A stretch of DNA of 64,000 nt from Microvirga soli (GCF_016734765.1 NZ_JAERQE010000015.1:1-64000), one strand, 5' to 3'; positions 18,183 through 27,433 are shown, counted from the first letter of the stretch. The notes: a model not told the origin generated them from the letters alone. A program made the numbers and translations.

Positions 18183-18280
18183 GTGTCTCGACGTGGCCCG
18201 GCTCTCCAAACGACCCGGAGGGCTGGGGGGCTGACGTGTCCAAGCCATTCGATGAGCCGGGCCGTCGAGGCAACTTAAGC
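18157..18280 (-). ncRNA. Candidate structured small RNA
   Basis: Upstream of the minus-strand terminator lies a 16-base-pair stem: GAGCCGGGCCGTCGAG at 18254-18269 pairs with 18187-18204, with only a 2-base bulge. It encloses a 49-base interior with CCTCC and several short internal pairings, giving a rod-like shape. No reading frame explains it. Total length would be about 120 nucleotides. The 5' end is estimated because no clear promoter is visible. I could not match it to a named family; 6S RNA was considered and not supported. Confidence 0.5.
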
Positions 18281-18430
18281 ATTTACGGGGTTCAGTGCGG
18301 CTCCATTTCGGCACGAATGAGGCAGGAATAAGATTTGCAAAGGAAGCGGTGATTCATTGTGTCCTGACGGGTTGATCCGATAGCCACCTAAGCCCATCAT
18401 CAGACCATGTTAACAGCCATGGGAGGCGTC

Positions 18431-18811
18431 ATGAGCGAAGGTGACATCGCAGAGCCGCTGCGCGGCGGCTCGAGCCAGGGCTCGGCCCATATCGTGCCCT
18501 TCCCCGCCGCGCCGAAGCAGGTGTCCTTCGACCGCTCCGAGTTGCAGGCCATTCTCAACCTCTACGGCCGCATGGTGGCTGCCGGCGAATGGCGCGATTA
18601 CGCCATCGATTTCATGCCGGACAAGGCCGTGTTCTCCATCTTCCGCCGCACATCGGAAATGCCCCTCTACCGCATCGAGAAAGACCCGAAGCTTGCCAAG
18701 AAGCAGGGCGCGTATGCCGTGATCGTCTCGACCGGCCTGATCCTCAAGCGCGGACACGAGCTTGATCGTGTGCTGCGCGTGCTCGACAAGCCAAAGGTAG
18801 TGTCGAATTAA
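18431..18811 (+). CDS. DUF2794 domain-containing protein
   Basis: A 126-residue protein matching the alphaproteobacterial DUF2794 family throughout: VSFDRSELQAILNLYGRMVAAGEWRDYAIDF, then FSIFRRTSEMPLYRIEKDP and the final helix LDRVLRVLD. No function is known. It has no signal peptide or membrane segment, so it is probably cytosolic. ATG 18431 with GGGAGGCGTC just before it is chosen over the earlier ATG at 18407. It is transcribed alone. Confidence 0.9.
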   Translation: MSEGDIAEPLRGGSSQGSAHIVPFPAAPKQVSFDRSELQAILNLYGRMVAAGEWRDYAIDFMPDKAVFSIFRRTSEMPLYRIEKDPKLAKKQGAYAVIVSTGLILKRGHELDRVLRVLDKPKVVSN

Positions 18812-18859
18812 AGCATCGGATCTAAAAGCGGACATGCGCTTTTGGGATTGATCTGTTGC

Positions 18860-20119
18860 TCAATCCCCTGAGTAACGCTGATCCACATTTCGCGGCAGAG
18901 CCAGAAGCCACAGGCTCGACGCGAAGACCCCTAAGGCTCCCGCCCAGAGCACGATCCGGATGCCGATCCGATCCGCCACGAATCCGGCCGTGAGAGCCGC
19001 GATGAGTCCGAGGCCGCCGGTCAGGAGATGCACCATGCCGGCTTCGCGCCCGCGTAAGGAATCCGGCGTCACCGTCTGACGCAGGACGGTCGCGTTGGTG
19101 GAGAACGCCACCCAGAGCCCGTCTCCGAACAGCTGGCTGATGCAGAGCGCTCCGGCCGCCACCCACAAGGGACCCTGTGCCAGGGGAATGAAGCAGATCA
19201 CAACGCCGTAGGCCAGCAGCGCGCCGATGAGAATCCTGCGGACGGAGAAGCGCCGTCCGGCCCAGGCGGCGAGACGCGCGCCGACGAGGCCGCTGATGCC
19301 GCCGAGCGCCACGATGAACCCGAGAAGCCCCGGCTGGATGCCGAGATCACGGACCGCATACAGCACGTAAAGCGGCGCGAAAAAGCTCAGGAAGAAGGCG
19401 AGCGTCGCAAGGCATAAGGTGAGCGGCCTGAGCACCGGATGCCCGAAGACGAAGCGCAGGCCCTCCCGTGTCTCCCGCCACAGGTCCGGCGTATGCTCGC
19501 CCGTGACGAGCGGCGGCTCCGGCCGCTTGATGGAGGCGAGCAGCACGGCGGACCAGAGATAGGACAGGGCATCGAACAGGATGGCAAACGGCGCCGTCAG
19601 GGTCTGGATCGCAACACCGGCGAGAGCAGGACCGGCGATCTCCGCCAGCGCGTCGGTGGTGGCGAGCTTCGCGTTGCCCTCCAGGAGCTCATCCTTCTCC
19701 ACCACGGTGGGCAGATAGGCGTTGTCGGCGGTCTGGAAGACCATGGAGAACAGGGCCACCACCGTGGCGACACCGATCACCTGGCCGATAGTGATGGCGT
19801 CGAGCCACGCCATGACCGGCAGGGTCAGCAGCACCGCGGCTCGCAGCAGATCGGCCATGATGAGCACGCGCCGCCGCCGTGTCCGGTCGATCCACGCGCC
19901 CACGAAGGGGCTCAGAAGCACGCCCGGCAGCATGCTCAACGCTACGAGAATCCCGAGATCCGTCGCCGATGCATCGAGGGTGAGCGCCGCGATGATCGGC
20001 AGCCCTTCGCGCGTGAAGCGCGTGCCGATAGCCGAGAGGGTCTGGGCGCCCCACAGGCGCATGAAATCCGGGTTCTGCCACAGACCGTCCTTCGGTCTGC
20101 GGGTCATACTGGTGAGCAT
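18860..20119 (-). CDS. MFS transporter, enterobactin-exporter-like (MFS_3)
   Basis: A 419-residue, 12-segment major facilitator protein. It begins with a short soluble stretch and then FMRLWGAQTLSAIGTRFTREGLPIIAALTL, as in the MFS_3 branch that includes EntS-like exporters. The loop after segment 2 has VGAWIDRTRRRRVLIMADLLRA, the A-like MFS signature. Export of a small molecule is likely; the substrate is unknown. The start lies seven bases after the stop of the upstream GNAT gene, so both form one transcription unit. The ATG at 20107 is an alternative. Confidence 0.87.
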   Translation of the reverse strand: MLTSMTRRPKDGLWQNPDFMRLWGAQTLSAIGTRFTREGLPIIAALTLDASATDLGILVALSMLPGVLLSPFVGAWIDRTRRRRVLIMADLLRAAVLLTLPVMAWLDAITIGQVIGVATVVALFSMVFQTADNAYLPTVVEKDELLEGNAKLATTDALAEIAGPALAGVAIQTLTAPFAILFDALSYLWSAVLLASIKRPEPPLVTGEHTPDLWRETREGLRFVFGHPVLRPLTLCLATLAFFLSFFAPLYVLYAVRDLGIQPGLLGFIVALGGISGLVGARLAAWAGRRFSVRRILIGALLAYGVVICFIPLAQGPLWVAAGALCISQLFGDGLWVAFSTNATVLRQTVTPDSLRGREAGMVHLLTGGLGLIAALTAGFVADRIGIRIVLWAGALGVFASSLWLLALPRNVDQRYSGD

Positions 20120-20126
20120 CAGGGTC

Positions 20127-20663
20127 TCAGGTGACAGGTCGCGTCGGCGGCTCGTCCGTGCCGCGTCCGAGGGGGCGCTGCATCAGCACGGTGGAAAGCC
20201 AGCGCCCGTGCTTGTAGCCGATGCCCTTGAGAATGCCGGCAGGCTCGAAGCCGAGGCTTCTGTGCAGGGCGATGGAGCCATGCGAATCCTCATCGCCGAT
20301 GACCGCCACCATGAGCCGGAAGTCCAGCGCCTCGCATTGTTCGATCAGCGCCACCAGAAGCGCGCGCCCGACGCCCTGTCCCTGGGCGGATGGCGCAACG
20401 TAGATCGAATCTTCCACTGTCGAGCGATAGGCAGGGCGTGGGCGATAGGCGCCCGCATAGGCGTAACCGAGCACTTCCCCACTGCGCTCCGCCACAAGAT
20501 AGGGATAGCCGCCCTCCATAATGGCATTGCGGCGGCGCGCGATCTCGCTTTCCGACGGCGGCTCGAGTTCGAACGAGGCGGTGCCATGCGTCACCGCATG
20601 GGCATAGATCACCGCGATGGCGGAAATGTCTGTTTCGAGTGAAGGGCGAATGACGAAGCTCAT
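20127..20663 (-). CDS. GNAT N-acetyltransferase, phosphinothricin-acetyltransferase-like
   Basis: A 178-residue GNAT enzyme. The opening FVIRPSLETDISAIAVIYAHAV with a following GTASFELEPPS matches the Pat/MnaT branch, which acetylates phosphinothricin, methionine sulfone or related amino acids. The acetyl-CoA motif QGQGVGRALL lies near residue 97 and GYKHGRWLSTVLMQR closes the domain. ATG 20663 has AGAGA at a good distance; an ATG two codons earlier is possible. It probably shares a promoter with the MFS gene downstream, a pairing seen for resistance or detoxification units. Confidence 0.88.
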   Translation of the reverse strand: MSFVIRPSLETDISAIAVIYAHAVTHGTASFELEPPSESEIARRRNAIMEGGYPYLVAERSGEVLGYAYAGAYRPRPAYRSTVEDSIYVAPSAQGQGVGRALLVALIEQCEALDFRLMVAVIGDEDSHGSIALHRSLGFEPAGILKGIGYKHGRWLSTVLMQRPLGRGTDEPPTRPVT

Positions 20664-20774
20664 GCACATTCTCTAGACCATTCTCAGGCCCATGAGGAAG
20701 TAGCGTCGGCTCGGCGGGACTGTCTTTATTCCTGCTAGGGCCTTAGCATGGGATGTCATGAGAGGGGGTTACGG

Positions 20775-22271
20775 GTGAACCAGCTCAGCCCGGGCGAAAC
20801 GCCGCCGGCTATCACATCCCGTGTGCAGAACGCGGTCGTCTGGAGCGCGATCCTGGGCTCCAGCATGGTGTTTGCCGATGGCGCCATCGTGACCGTCGCG
20901 ATCCCGCAGATGCGCGAGAGTCTGCAAGCATCCTTGTCCGAGATGCAGTGGGTTACCAATGCCTACGCGCTGACATTGTCCGCCTTCCTGCTTGTCGGCG
21001 GCGCGGCTGGCGACGCCTATGGTCTGCGACGAATCTTCATGATCGGCATTGCCTGTTTCGGCCTGACCTCCCTGTGGTGCGGCCTGTCCCAATCAGCCGG
21101 GATGCTGATCGTGGCACGGGCCTTTCAGGGTATCAGCGGCGCCCTGCTGGTGCCGGGATCCCTGGCCCTCATCAGTGCGCATTTCCCACCGGATGCCCGG
21201 GGCAAGGCCATCGGCACCTGGGCAGCCGCCTCCGCCATCGCGGCAGCTTTCGGGCCGATCCTCGGGGGATGGCTCATCGATGTTGGACCGTGGCAGGCGA
21301 TCTTCTGGATCAACCTCCCGGTTGCCGCGCTGGCGCTCTGGCTGTGCGGACGACATGTGCCGGACAGTCCCGTTCGGGAAGACACCGCCATGGACTGGCT
21401 CGGAGCCGTCCTCGCCGTCCTGGGCTTGGGCCTCCTCGCCTATGGACTGACGGCGCTGGGTGACCGGGAGAGTCAGCGGAGCATCGCCATCCTGCTGACA
21501 TTGGCCGGTGCCGTGATCCTCATCCTCTTCGTGTTGCACGAGCGGCGCAGCACCGCCCCGATGATGCCCCTCGACCTGTTTCGTGTCTCGGCCTTCGCCA
21601 ACGTCAATGCGCTGACGCTATTGCTTTATTTCGCGCTGAGTGGGGCTCTCTTCTTCTTGCCCCAGGCGCTGATCGAAGCCCATGGCTATTCGGCCGCCAG
21701 AGCAGGGTCCGTGTTCCTGCCGTTCACTCTTGTCATGGCCGTGCTCTCCCGCCTCGGCGGTGTTCTGGCCGACCGGTTCGGCACGCGCATGCTCCTCACC
21801 GTTGGTCCGCTCATCACGGCTTTGAGTTTCGCGCTTCTGGCCCCTGCCGTCTTTCACGGAAGCTATTGGCTGGCGGTCGTGCCGATCATGGCCGTGATGG
21901 GATTAGGCATGGGCATTACCGTCGCGCCCTTGTCGACGACGGTGATGAATGCCGCTCCCGCCGACCGGATCGGCGTGGCGTCGGGCATCAACAACGCGAT
22001 CTCCCGCGTGGCGGGTCTCATCGCTGTCGCCGGTCTCGGCGTCATTGCCACCTTGGGCTTCCAGTACGCCGCCTCATGGGTGAGCCCAGAAGCCGCGGAT
22101 CTCTTCGGGCAGGCGACGTTCGGCACTCCCCTGCCGTCCGAGGCTAGAACCGACGCCATGCACAACACTTACACCGCCGCCATGGCCGGCGGTTTCGGGC
22201 TCGTGGCCCTGATCTGTGCTGCGGCGGCTGTTGCGAGCGCCTGGTTCGGCCACCGCTCGGCGCAGACCTGA
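20775..22271 (+). CDS. DHA2-type (EmrB/QacA) MFS multidrug exporter
   Basis: A 498-residue drug:proton antiporter of the 14-segment DHA2 family. The first segment has MVFADGAIVTVAIPQM and the second WVTNAYALTLSAFLLVGG, both family marks; the loop GDAYGLRRIF is the motif A equivalent. Motif C-like GPILGGWLIDVGPW follows in segment 5. GTG 20775 has AGAGGGGGTTAC as ribosome binding site, better than ATG 20748. No adaptor (EmrA) gene is adjacent. Confidence 0.9.
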   Translation: MNQLSPGETPPAITSRVQNAVVWSAILGSSMVFADGAIVTVAIPQMRESLQASLSEMQWVTNAYALTLSAFLLVGGAAGDAYGLRRIFMIGIACFGLTSLWCGLSQSAGMLIVARAFQGISGALLVPGSLALISAHFPPDARGKAIGTWAAASAIAAAFGPILGGWLIDVGPWQAIFWINLPVAALALWLCGRHVPDSPVREDTAMDWLGAVLAVLGLGLLAYGLTALGDRESQRSIAILLTLAGAVILILFVLHERRSTAPMMPLDLFRVSAFANVNALTLLLYFALSGALFFLPQALIEAHGYSAARAGSVFLPFTLVMAVLSRLGGVLADRFGTRMLLTVGPLITALSFALLAPAVFHGSYWLAVVPIMAVMGLGMGITVAPLSTTVMNAAPADRIGVASGINNAISRVAGLIAVAGLGVIATLGFQYAASWVSPEAADLFGQATFGTPLPSEARTDAMHNTYTAAMAGGFGLVALICAAAAVASAWFGHRSAQT

Positions 22272-22282
22272 TCCCAAAACAA

Positions 22283-22308
22283 AAGCCCCGGCTTTTCAGC
22301 CGGGGCTT
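22283..22308 (-). terminator. Terminator of the Bax-inhibitor-1-like gene
   Basis: An 11-base GC-rich stem AAGCCCCGGCT/AGCCGGGGCTT with a 4-base loop. On the minus strand it is followed by TTGTTTTGGG, so it best serves the gene read leftwards. It may also terminate the convergent MFS gene. Confidence 0.85.
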
Positions 22309-22333
22309 CGCGATCAAGCGATCCGCTCGATCC

Positions 22334-23116
22334 TTACTGGTTGCGGTTGCCCACAAGAGCCAGGAGGAACTGGAACATGTTGATGAAGTCCAGGTACAGC
22401 GTCAGGGCGCCGAACACGGAGACCTTGGCGGCGGCTTCAGAGTCGAAGTTGCCGTACAGGTACATCTCCTTCAGCTTCTGCGTGTCGTAGGCGGTGAGGC
22501 CTGCGAAGATCAGCACGCCGATCACCGAGATGCCGAACTGCAGCATGCTCGACGCGACGAAGATGTTCACGATCGAAGCCAGGATCAGGCCGACGAGACC
22601 CATGATCAGGAACGAGCCCATGCCGGACAGGCTGCGGTTCGTGGTGTAGCCCCAGAGCGACAGCGAGCCGAAGGCCGCGGCCGTGATGAAGAACACCTGC
22701 ACCACGCTCGCACCGGTGTAGCGGATCAGAAGCGTCGAGAGCGAAGCACCCATCACCGCCGCAAAAGCGAAGAAGGTGGTGCGGGCCGTCGCCGCGGACA
22801 TCCGGTCCATGCGGAACGAGAAGAAAAAGATGAAGGCCAGAGGCGCCAGCGCCACAACCCACATCAGGGGCGAGCCATACAGCGTCGCGCCGAACTGGGT
22901 CAGACCGACACCACCCATCCGGGCAACCGCTTGCGACGGATCGCTCGTGGTGGCCAGCATGTTGATGCCGAGCGCGACCAGGGCCGAGATGGCAAGGCCC
23001 AGGACCATGTTGTTGTAGACGCCGAGCATGAAGGCGCGCAGGCCCTGATCGACCTGAGCCGCCGTCCGGGCAAAGCCGGTGCCATAGGCGTTTTGGTTTT
23101 GCTCATACGGTTGCAT
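22334..23116 (-). CDS. Bax inhibitor-1 / YccA family membrane protein
   Basis: A 260-residue protein with seven predicted membrane segments (from about residue 30 to 255). The TMBIM signature is present in NRSLSGMGSFLIMGLVGLI and TAYDTQKLKEMY, the latter holding the conserved Asp. Bacterial members such as YccA interact with the FtsH protease, and BsYetJ is a pH-dependent calcium leak channel; either role is possible here. ATG 23116 with GAAAGGACTCCG upstream is clearly better than the longer open frame to 23242. Confidence 0.93.
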   Translation of the reverse strand: MQPYEQNQNAYGTGFARTAAQVDQGLRAFMLGVYNNMVLGLAISALVALGINMLATTSDPSQAVARMGGVGLTQFGATLYGSPLMWVVALAPLAFIFFFSFRMDRMSAATARTTFFAFAAVMGASLSTLLIRYTGASVVQVFFITAAAFGSLSLWGYTTNRSLSGMGSFLIMGLVGLILASIVNIFVASSMLQFGISVIGVLIFAGLTAYDTQKLKEMYLYGNFDSEAAAKVSVFGALTLYLDFINMFQFLLALVGNRNQ

Positions 23117-23200
23117 CGGAGTCCTTTCTCGCGGTGTCCCGTTGTTCCCTCGAAAGGCTGGGTTCAGCCCTCGGCCGCCGCGTGGGGCGACGACAGCTAA

Positions 23201-23229
23201 AATATGAGAGGTCGGGCCTTTTTCTGCAA
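23201..23229 (-). promoter_or_regulatory. Likely promoter of the Bax-inhibitor-1-like gene
   Basis: On the minus strand TTGCAG (23224-23229) and CATATT (23201-23206) are 17 bases apart, a fair sigma-70 match about 85 bases upstream of the start codon and downstream of the ybbP terminator. Confidence 0.5.
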
Positions 23230-23264
23230 GAGGCAAGGTCAAGCTTCAATTCTTCGTGAAGCAA

Positions 23265-23297
23265 GAAAAATGAAGAGCAGAGTTGATGCTGCTCCTC
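23265..23297 (-). terminator. Terminator after the ybbP-like gene
   Basis: On the minus strand GAGGAGCAG pairs with CTGCTCTTC (one G-U) around an 8-base loop and runs into ATTTTTCTT. It separates the ybbA-ybbP unit from the Bax-inhibitor-1-like gene. Confidence 0.7.
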
Positions 23298-23344
23298 ACA
23301 AAGCTTTTCACGCTCCTTTATAACGCGCTCGCGCTCGCCAGCGC

Positions 23345-25930
23345 TCAAAGGTTTCTTAAATACTGGGCCGGCTTTTGACTGAGAATTCGCCAGGTTCCGA
23401 CCAGGCCTAATCCGACACTCACCAGAACGGCCAAGGCTGAAGCCAGGATGGCGCCCGACAAATCTAAGGTAAAGCTTAGGTTCATGACCCGGTCGACGAT
23501 GAAATAGGCCGCGAGCGAGCCGGCGAGGAGACCGAATACGGCTGCGGCAAGCCCGAGCAGCCCATATTCGAGCGCATAGGCCGAGAGCAGCCGGGCCCGG
23601 GTCGCGCCCAGCGTCTTCAGCACCACCGCATCGTAGAGCCGCGCCCGGTGGCCGGCTGCCAGGGCACCGGCCAGCACCAGAAGGCTCGCGATCAGCGCGA
23701 TGGAACTCGCGCCGCGAATCGCCATGACGAGCTGCGAGACCACATCGTTGACCGCCTCCAGGGCGTCCTTCACCCGCACGCTCGTGACCATGGGATAGGC
23801 CTGGGCGGAGCTGCGCAGGATGCGGGCATCGAGGGCCTCATCGGAGCCGTTCGGGAAGGTGACGGTGGCCAGATGCGTATGCGGCGCGCCGGCAAAGGTG
23901 TTGGGCGAGAACACCATGACGAAGTTGATGCCCATGCTTCGCCACTCCACCTCGCGCAGGTTCGAAATGGTGGCGGAGATGTCGCGCCCGAGCACGTTGA
24001 CGGTGATCTCATCACCGATCTTCAGCCCCAGGCCCTCGGCGATCTTCCGGTCGAAGGAAACCAGCGGCTTGCCGCGATAATCCTCGGGCCACCAATCGCC
24101 CTGGACGATCTTCGAGCCCTCCGGCGGTACCTTGGCATAGGTGATGCCGCGATCGCCCGAGAGTACCCAGGCGATGTCCTCCTCGGCCTTGATCTCGGCC
24201 ACGGGCCGGCCGCCCAGCGTCACGAGACGGCCGCGCATCATGGGCACGCGCTCGATCTGCGCATCGGACGCCTGTTGCTTCAGGAAGCCCTCGAAGGCAT
24301 CCGCCTGCTGGTTCGGGATGTCGAGGAAGAAGAAGCTTGGTGCCCGCTGCGGCAGGCTCTGGGTGAGCTGGCGCGTCAGGTTGGTGTCGATGAGCGCGAG
24401 CGTAACCAGGAGCGTGATGCCGAGGCCCAGCGACAGCACGAGCGAGGGCGTGAGCGCGCCGGGCCGGTGGATGTTGGCGAGCGCAAGACGCGGCGCCGTC
24501 CTGCGCGGACGCGGCAACCGGCGGGCCAGCGCCATGATGCCCATGGCGACAATGCGCAGGAGCAGGAAGGAGCCAGCGGCGGCGGCTACGAACATCAGGG
24601 CCACCCGCCGGTCATAGGCCGCCAGCACCGATAGTCCGACGAGCGCCACGACGGAGAACGCCAGGGCCGTCACATAGCGTTTGCGCGGCCAGCGCCGCTC
24701 CGGGTCGATCTGGTCGCGGAACAGGCCTGAGACCGGCACGTCGTGAGCTCTTCCCAAAGGCGCGATGGCGAAAACCAGGGCGGTGAGCGCCCCATAGAGC
24801 AGCGCGATGCCGAGCTCGCTCCAGGCCAGGGTCGGCTGAATCGGGATCGGCAGGAGATGGCCGAACAACCCGGTGATCACGAACGGCAGGGCCGCCCCGA
24901 AAGCGAGCCCGATGCCGATGCCCACGATGGCGATCAGCATCACCTGGGTGAGGTAGAGCATCACCACCTGCCCGCCCGGCGCGCCGAGGCTCTTGAGGGT
25001 GGCGATGGAGGCGCGCTTGCGGTCGACGAAGCCGCGCACCGCATTGGCGACGCCGACGCCGCCCACGAGCAGGGCCGTGAGGCCGACGAGTGTGAGGAAC
25101 TGGGTGAAGCGCTCGATGTTGCGGGCAAAGCGCGGATCGGCATTCAGCCGCGTGCGGATGTTCCAGCCCGCCTCCGGCAGGACGCGGTCGGCCTCCGCCT
25201 CGATCCGGGTCAGCCCTTCTTCCGTCGATTGCTCGGGTAGCACCGTGAGTCTGTAGGTCCAGCGCACGAGGCTGCCGGGCTGCACGAGGCCGGTTGCATT
25301 CAACGCTTCCTGCGAGAGCAGGAGCCGCGGCCCGAAGCCGATGCCGTCGGCGATCTTGTCGGGCTCCGACACGAGCCGCGCCCGCAGTTCCACATTGGCG
25401 GCGCCCACCGTCACCCGGTCACCGACTTTGAGATCAAGGCGCGCCAGCAGCGCCGGATCGACCGCCGCGCCGAAAGCACCGTTGCGCTCGGCAAAGAGCT
25501 CGGCGGGGGCAAGCTGCGGATCGGTCTCGAGCGCGCCGACCGTGGGATAGCCGCCATCGACCGCCTTCATCTCGACCAGACCGGAACCCTTGTCGCCGGC
25601 CACCGCCATGGCCCGCATGGAGGCGATCACGTTGACCCGGCCCTTCGATTCCAGGAATGCCCGCTCCGGCGCCGCCGCCTCGCGCTGGATCAGGGAGAAG
25701 GCCATGTCGCCGCCGAGAATGCGGCGTCCCTCACGGGAAATGCCCTCGGTGAGCGACCGGGACAGGGACGAGACGCTGGCAATCGCCGCAACGCCCAGCG
25801 CAATGCAGGCAAGGAAGATCCCGAAGCCTTTGAGCCCCGCGCGCAGCTCGCGGAAAGCGAGGCGCAGCAGGAGCGGCAGGCGGGACGAGGAAGAGCGCTT
25901 CTGCGGCGTGGCCGGAAGGGTGCCGTGCAT
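23345..25930 (-). CDS. ybbP: FtsX-family ABC transporter permease (YbbP-like)
   Basis: An 861-residue permease with two FtsX domains. One N-terminal membrane helix (about 25-50) is followed by a periplasmic MacB-like region, three helices near 265-390, four more in the middle (about 420-510), a second periplasmic region, and a final three-helix block (about 730-860, ending KPAQYLRNL). The ATP-binding subunit gene lies ten bases upstream. ATG 25930 has AAGGAAAATCCC before it; a TTG at 25951 is possible but lacks a site. The divergent tesA gene reproduces the enterobacterial tesA-ybbAP order. The exported substrate is unknown, lipid-linked in most proposals. Confidence 0.9.
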   Translation of the reverse strand: MHGTLPATPQKRSSSSRLPLLLRLAFRELRAGLKGFGIFLACIALGVAAIASVSSLSRSLTEGISREGRRILGGDMAFSLIQREAAAPERAFLESKGRVNVIASMRAMAVAGDKGSGLVEMKAVDGGYPTVGALETDPQLAPAELFAERNGAFGAAVDPALLARLDLKVGDRVTVGAANVELRARLVSEPDKIADGIGFGPRLLLSQEALNATGLVQPGSLVRWTYRLTVLPEQSTEEGLTRIEAEADRVLPEAGWNIRTRLNADPRFARNIERFTQFLTLVGLTALLVGGVGVANAVRGFVDRKRASIATLKSLGAPGGQVVMLYLTQVMLIAIVGIGIGLAFGAALPFVITGLFGHLLPIPIQPTLAWSELGIALLYGALTALVFAIAPLGRAHDVPVSGLFRDQIDPERRWPRKRYVTALAFSVVALVGLSVLAAYDRRVALMFVAAAAGSFLLLRIVAMGIMALARRLPRPRRTAPRLALANIHRPGALTPSLVLSLGLGITLLVTLALIDTNLTRQLTQSLPQRAPSFFFLDIPNQQADAFEGFLKQQASDAQIERVPMMRGRLVTLGGRPVAEIKAEEDIAWVLSGDRGITYAKVPPEGSKIVQGDWWPEDYRGKPLVSFDRKIAEGLGLKIGDEITVNVLGRDISATISNLREVEWRSMGINFVMVFSPNTFAGAPHTHLATVTFPNGSDEALDARILRSSAQAYPMVTSVRVKDALEAVNDVVSQLVMAIRGASSIALIASLLVLAGALAAGHRARLYDAVVLKTLGATRARLLSAYALEYGLLGLAAAVFGLLAGSLAAYFIVDRVMNLSFTLDLSGAILASALAVLVSVGLGLVGTWRILSQKPAQYLRNL

Positions 25931-25940
25931 GGGATTTTCC

Positions 25941-26633
25941 TTAGGCGACAATGGAGGCGGCGTCGGCCTCCAGCTGGCCGGAGCGCAGGCGCACCATGCG
26001 GTCGCAGAGGCGCGCGAGGTTGAGGTCGTGGGTCACGAGCACCAGGGTCGCGCCCCGGTCGCGCTTCAAGGCGAAGAGCAGGTCGATGATGGACCCGCCC
26101 GTGTTCTCGTCGAGGTTGCCGGTGGGCTCGTCGGCCACGAGGATCGCCGGATTGGGCACGATGGCGCGGGCAATCGCCACGCGCTGCTGCTCGCCGCCGG
26201 AGAGCTGCGCCGGATAATGGTGCAGGCGAGACCCAAGGCCCACGGCCTGCAGCTCGGCCTCAGCCCGCTCGAAGGCCTCATCCTCGCCCGCAAGCTCCAG
26301 GGGCAGCGCCACGTTTTCCAAGGCCGTCATGGTGGGCACGAGGTGGAAGGACTGGAACACGATGCCGATGCGGCGGCCGCGAAAGCGCGCCAACGCATCC
26401 TCGTCGAGGCCCGACAGGTCGGTTCCGTCGACGATGACTTTGCCTGAATCGGGGCGCTCCAATCCTGCCATGGTCATGAGCAGGGTCGACTTGCCGGAGC
26501 CCGAGGGGCCGACGAGCCCCACCGCTTCGCCCTTGGGGATGTCCAGGGAAATTCCCTTGAGGATATGCACCCGCGCGGCCCCGCGCCCGAGGCTCAAATC
26601 GACATCGTGCAGCGCGATGGCCTTGTCCTGCAT
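25941..26633 (-). CDS. ybbA: ABC transporter ATP-binding protein (YbbA-like)
   Basis: A 230-residue LolD/MacB-type ATPase. Walker A is GPSGSGKSTLL (about 42-52), the signature is LSGGEQQRVAIARAI, and Walker B is ILVADEPTGNLD followed by the switch His in LVTHDLNLA. It pairs with the FtsX permease immediately downstream to form a type VII transporter-like complex. It is divergent from the esterase gene with 72 bases between starts, so their promoters share the gap. Confidence 0.93.
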   Translation of the reverse strand: MQDKAIALHDVDLSLGRGAARVHILKGISLDIPKGEAVGLVGPSGSGKSTLLMTMAGLERPDSGKVIVDGTDLSGLDEDALARFRGRRIGIVFQSFHLVPTMTALENVALPLELAGEDEAFERAEAELQAVGLGSRLHHYPAQLSGGEQQRVAIARAIVPNPAILVADEPTGNLDENTGGSIIDLLFALKRDRGATLVLVTHDLNLARLCDRMVRLRSGQLEADAASIVA

Positions 26634-26705
26634 GCCTGTTCACCCGATCTGTTGGAAACTTGGAATTCACCCGGTTCTAGTCCGGCATAGATGGGAAGCC
26701 TATCG

Positions 26706-27368
26706 ATGAAGCGCCAATCCGGCCCATTCATGACGATCATATTTGCGTGTGCGGCGGTCCTCGCCGCCATGATCGTCCCTCCCTCGGAGACTCACGCGCA
26801 AGGCCAGCCGATCCGCCTCGTGGCGCTCGGCGACAGCCTGAGCGCAGGCTACGGCCTGCCGCAGGAGGCGGCTTTCCCAACGGTGCTGGAGCGGGCGCTC
26901 AAAGCGAAGGGTTACAAGGTGGAGATCACCAATGCGGGCGTCTCCGGCGACACCTCCTCCAGCGGCCTCGACCGGCTCGACTGGTCCGTGCCCGACGGCA
27001 CCGACGGGGTGATCTTGGAGCTCGGCGCCAACGACATGCTGCGCGGGCTCGACCCGGCGCTCACCCGCAAGAACCTCGAAACCATCGTCGAGCGGCTGAA
27101 AGCCCGCAACATCCCGGTGATGCTCGCCGGCATCTATGCCTCGCGCAATCTCGGCCCGGATTACATTGCGAAGTTCGATCCAATTCATCAGGACATTGCG
27201 AAGAAGCACGACCTTGTGCTCTATCCCTTCTTCCTGGACGGAGTCGCCGGCGATCGCTCCCTCAACCTGCCCGACGGCCTGCACCCGACGGCCAAGGGCG
27301 TGGAGATCATCGTCGAGCGCATCCTGCCCACCGTCGAGAGCTTTCTCGCCCGCATCGCCCAGCGCTGA
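26706..27368 (+). CDS. tesA: Arylesterase / lysophospholipase L1-like (TesA), SGNH family
   Basis: A 220-residue secreted SGNH hydrolase. A signal peptide covers about residues 1-31 (cleavage after THAQ). Block I is ALGDSLSAGYGL with the nucleophile Ser, block III is LELGANDMLRG with Gly and Asn of the oxyanion hole, and block V is DGLHPTAKG with the Asp-x2-His pair. It should hydrolyse acyl esters, thioesters or lysophospholipids in the periplasm. The link with the divergent ybbAP transporter genes is widely conserved, which hints at a joint lipid-handling task. Confidence 0.93.
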   Translation: MKRQSGPFMTIIFACAAVLAAMIVPPSETHAQGQPIRLVALGDSLSAGYGLPQEAAFPTVLERALKAKGYKVEITNAGVSGDTSSSGLDRLDWSVPDGTDGVILELGANDMLRGLDPALTRKNLETIVERLKARNIPVMLAGIYASRNLGPDYIAKFDPIHQDIAKKHDLVLYPFFLDGVAGDRSLNLPDGLHPTAKGVEIIVERILPTVESFLARIAQR

Positions 27369-27433
27369 TCGTCGTCAGCGCCCCCTACTTGCCTGAACGC
27401 GGCGGATCGCACCGTCGCGAGGAGCCAAAGCCT

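Noticed and set aside
18157..18280. 6S RNA or SRP RNA as identity of the minus-strand RNA candidate
   Set aside because: Length, neighbours and loop sequence do not fit what I know of either. I left it unassigned.
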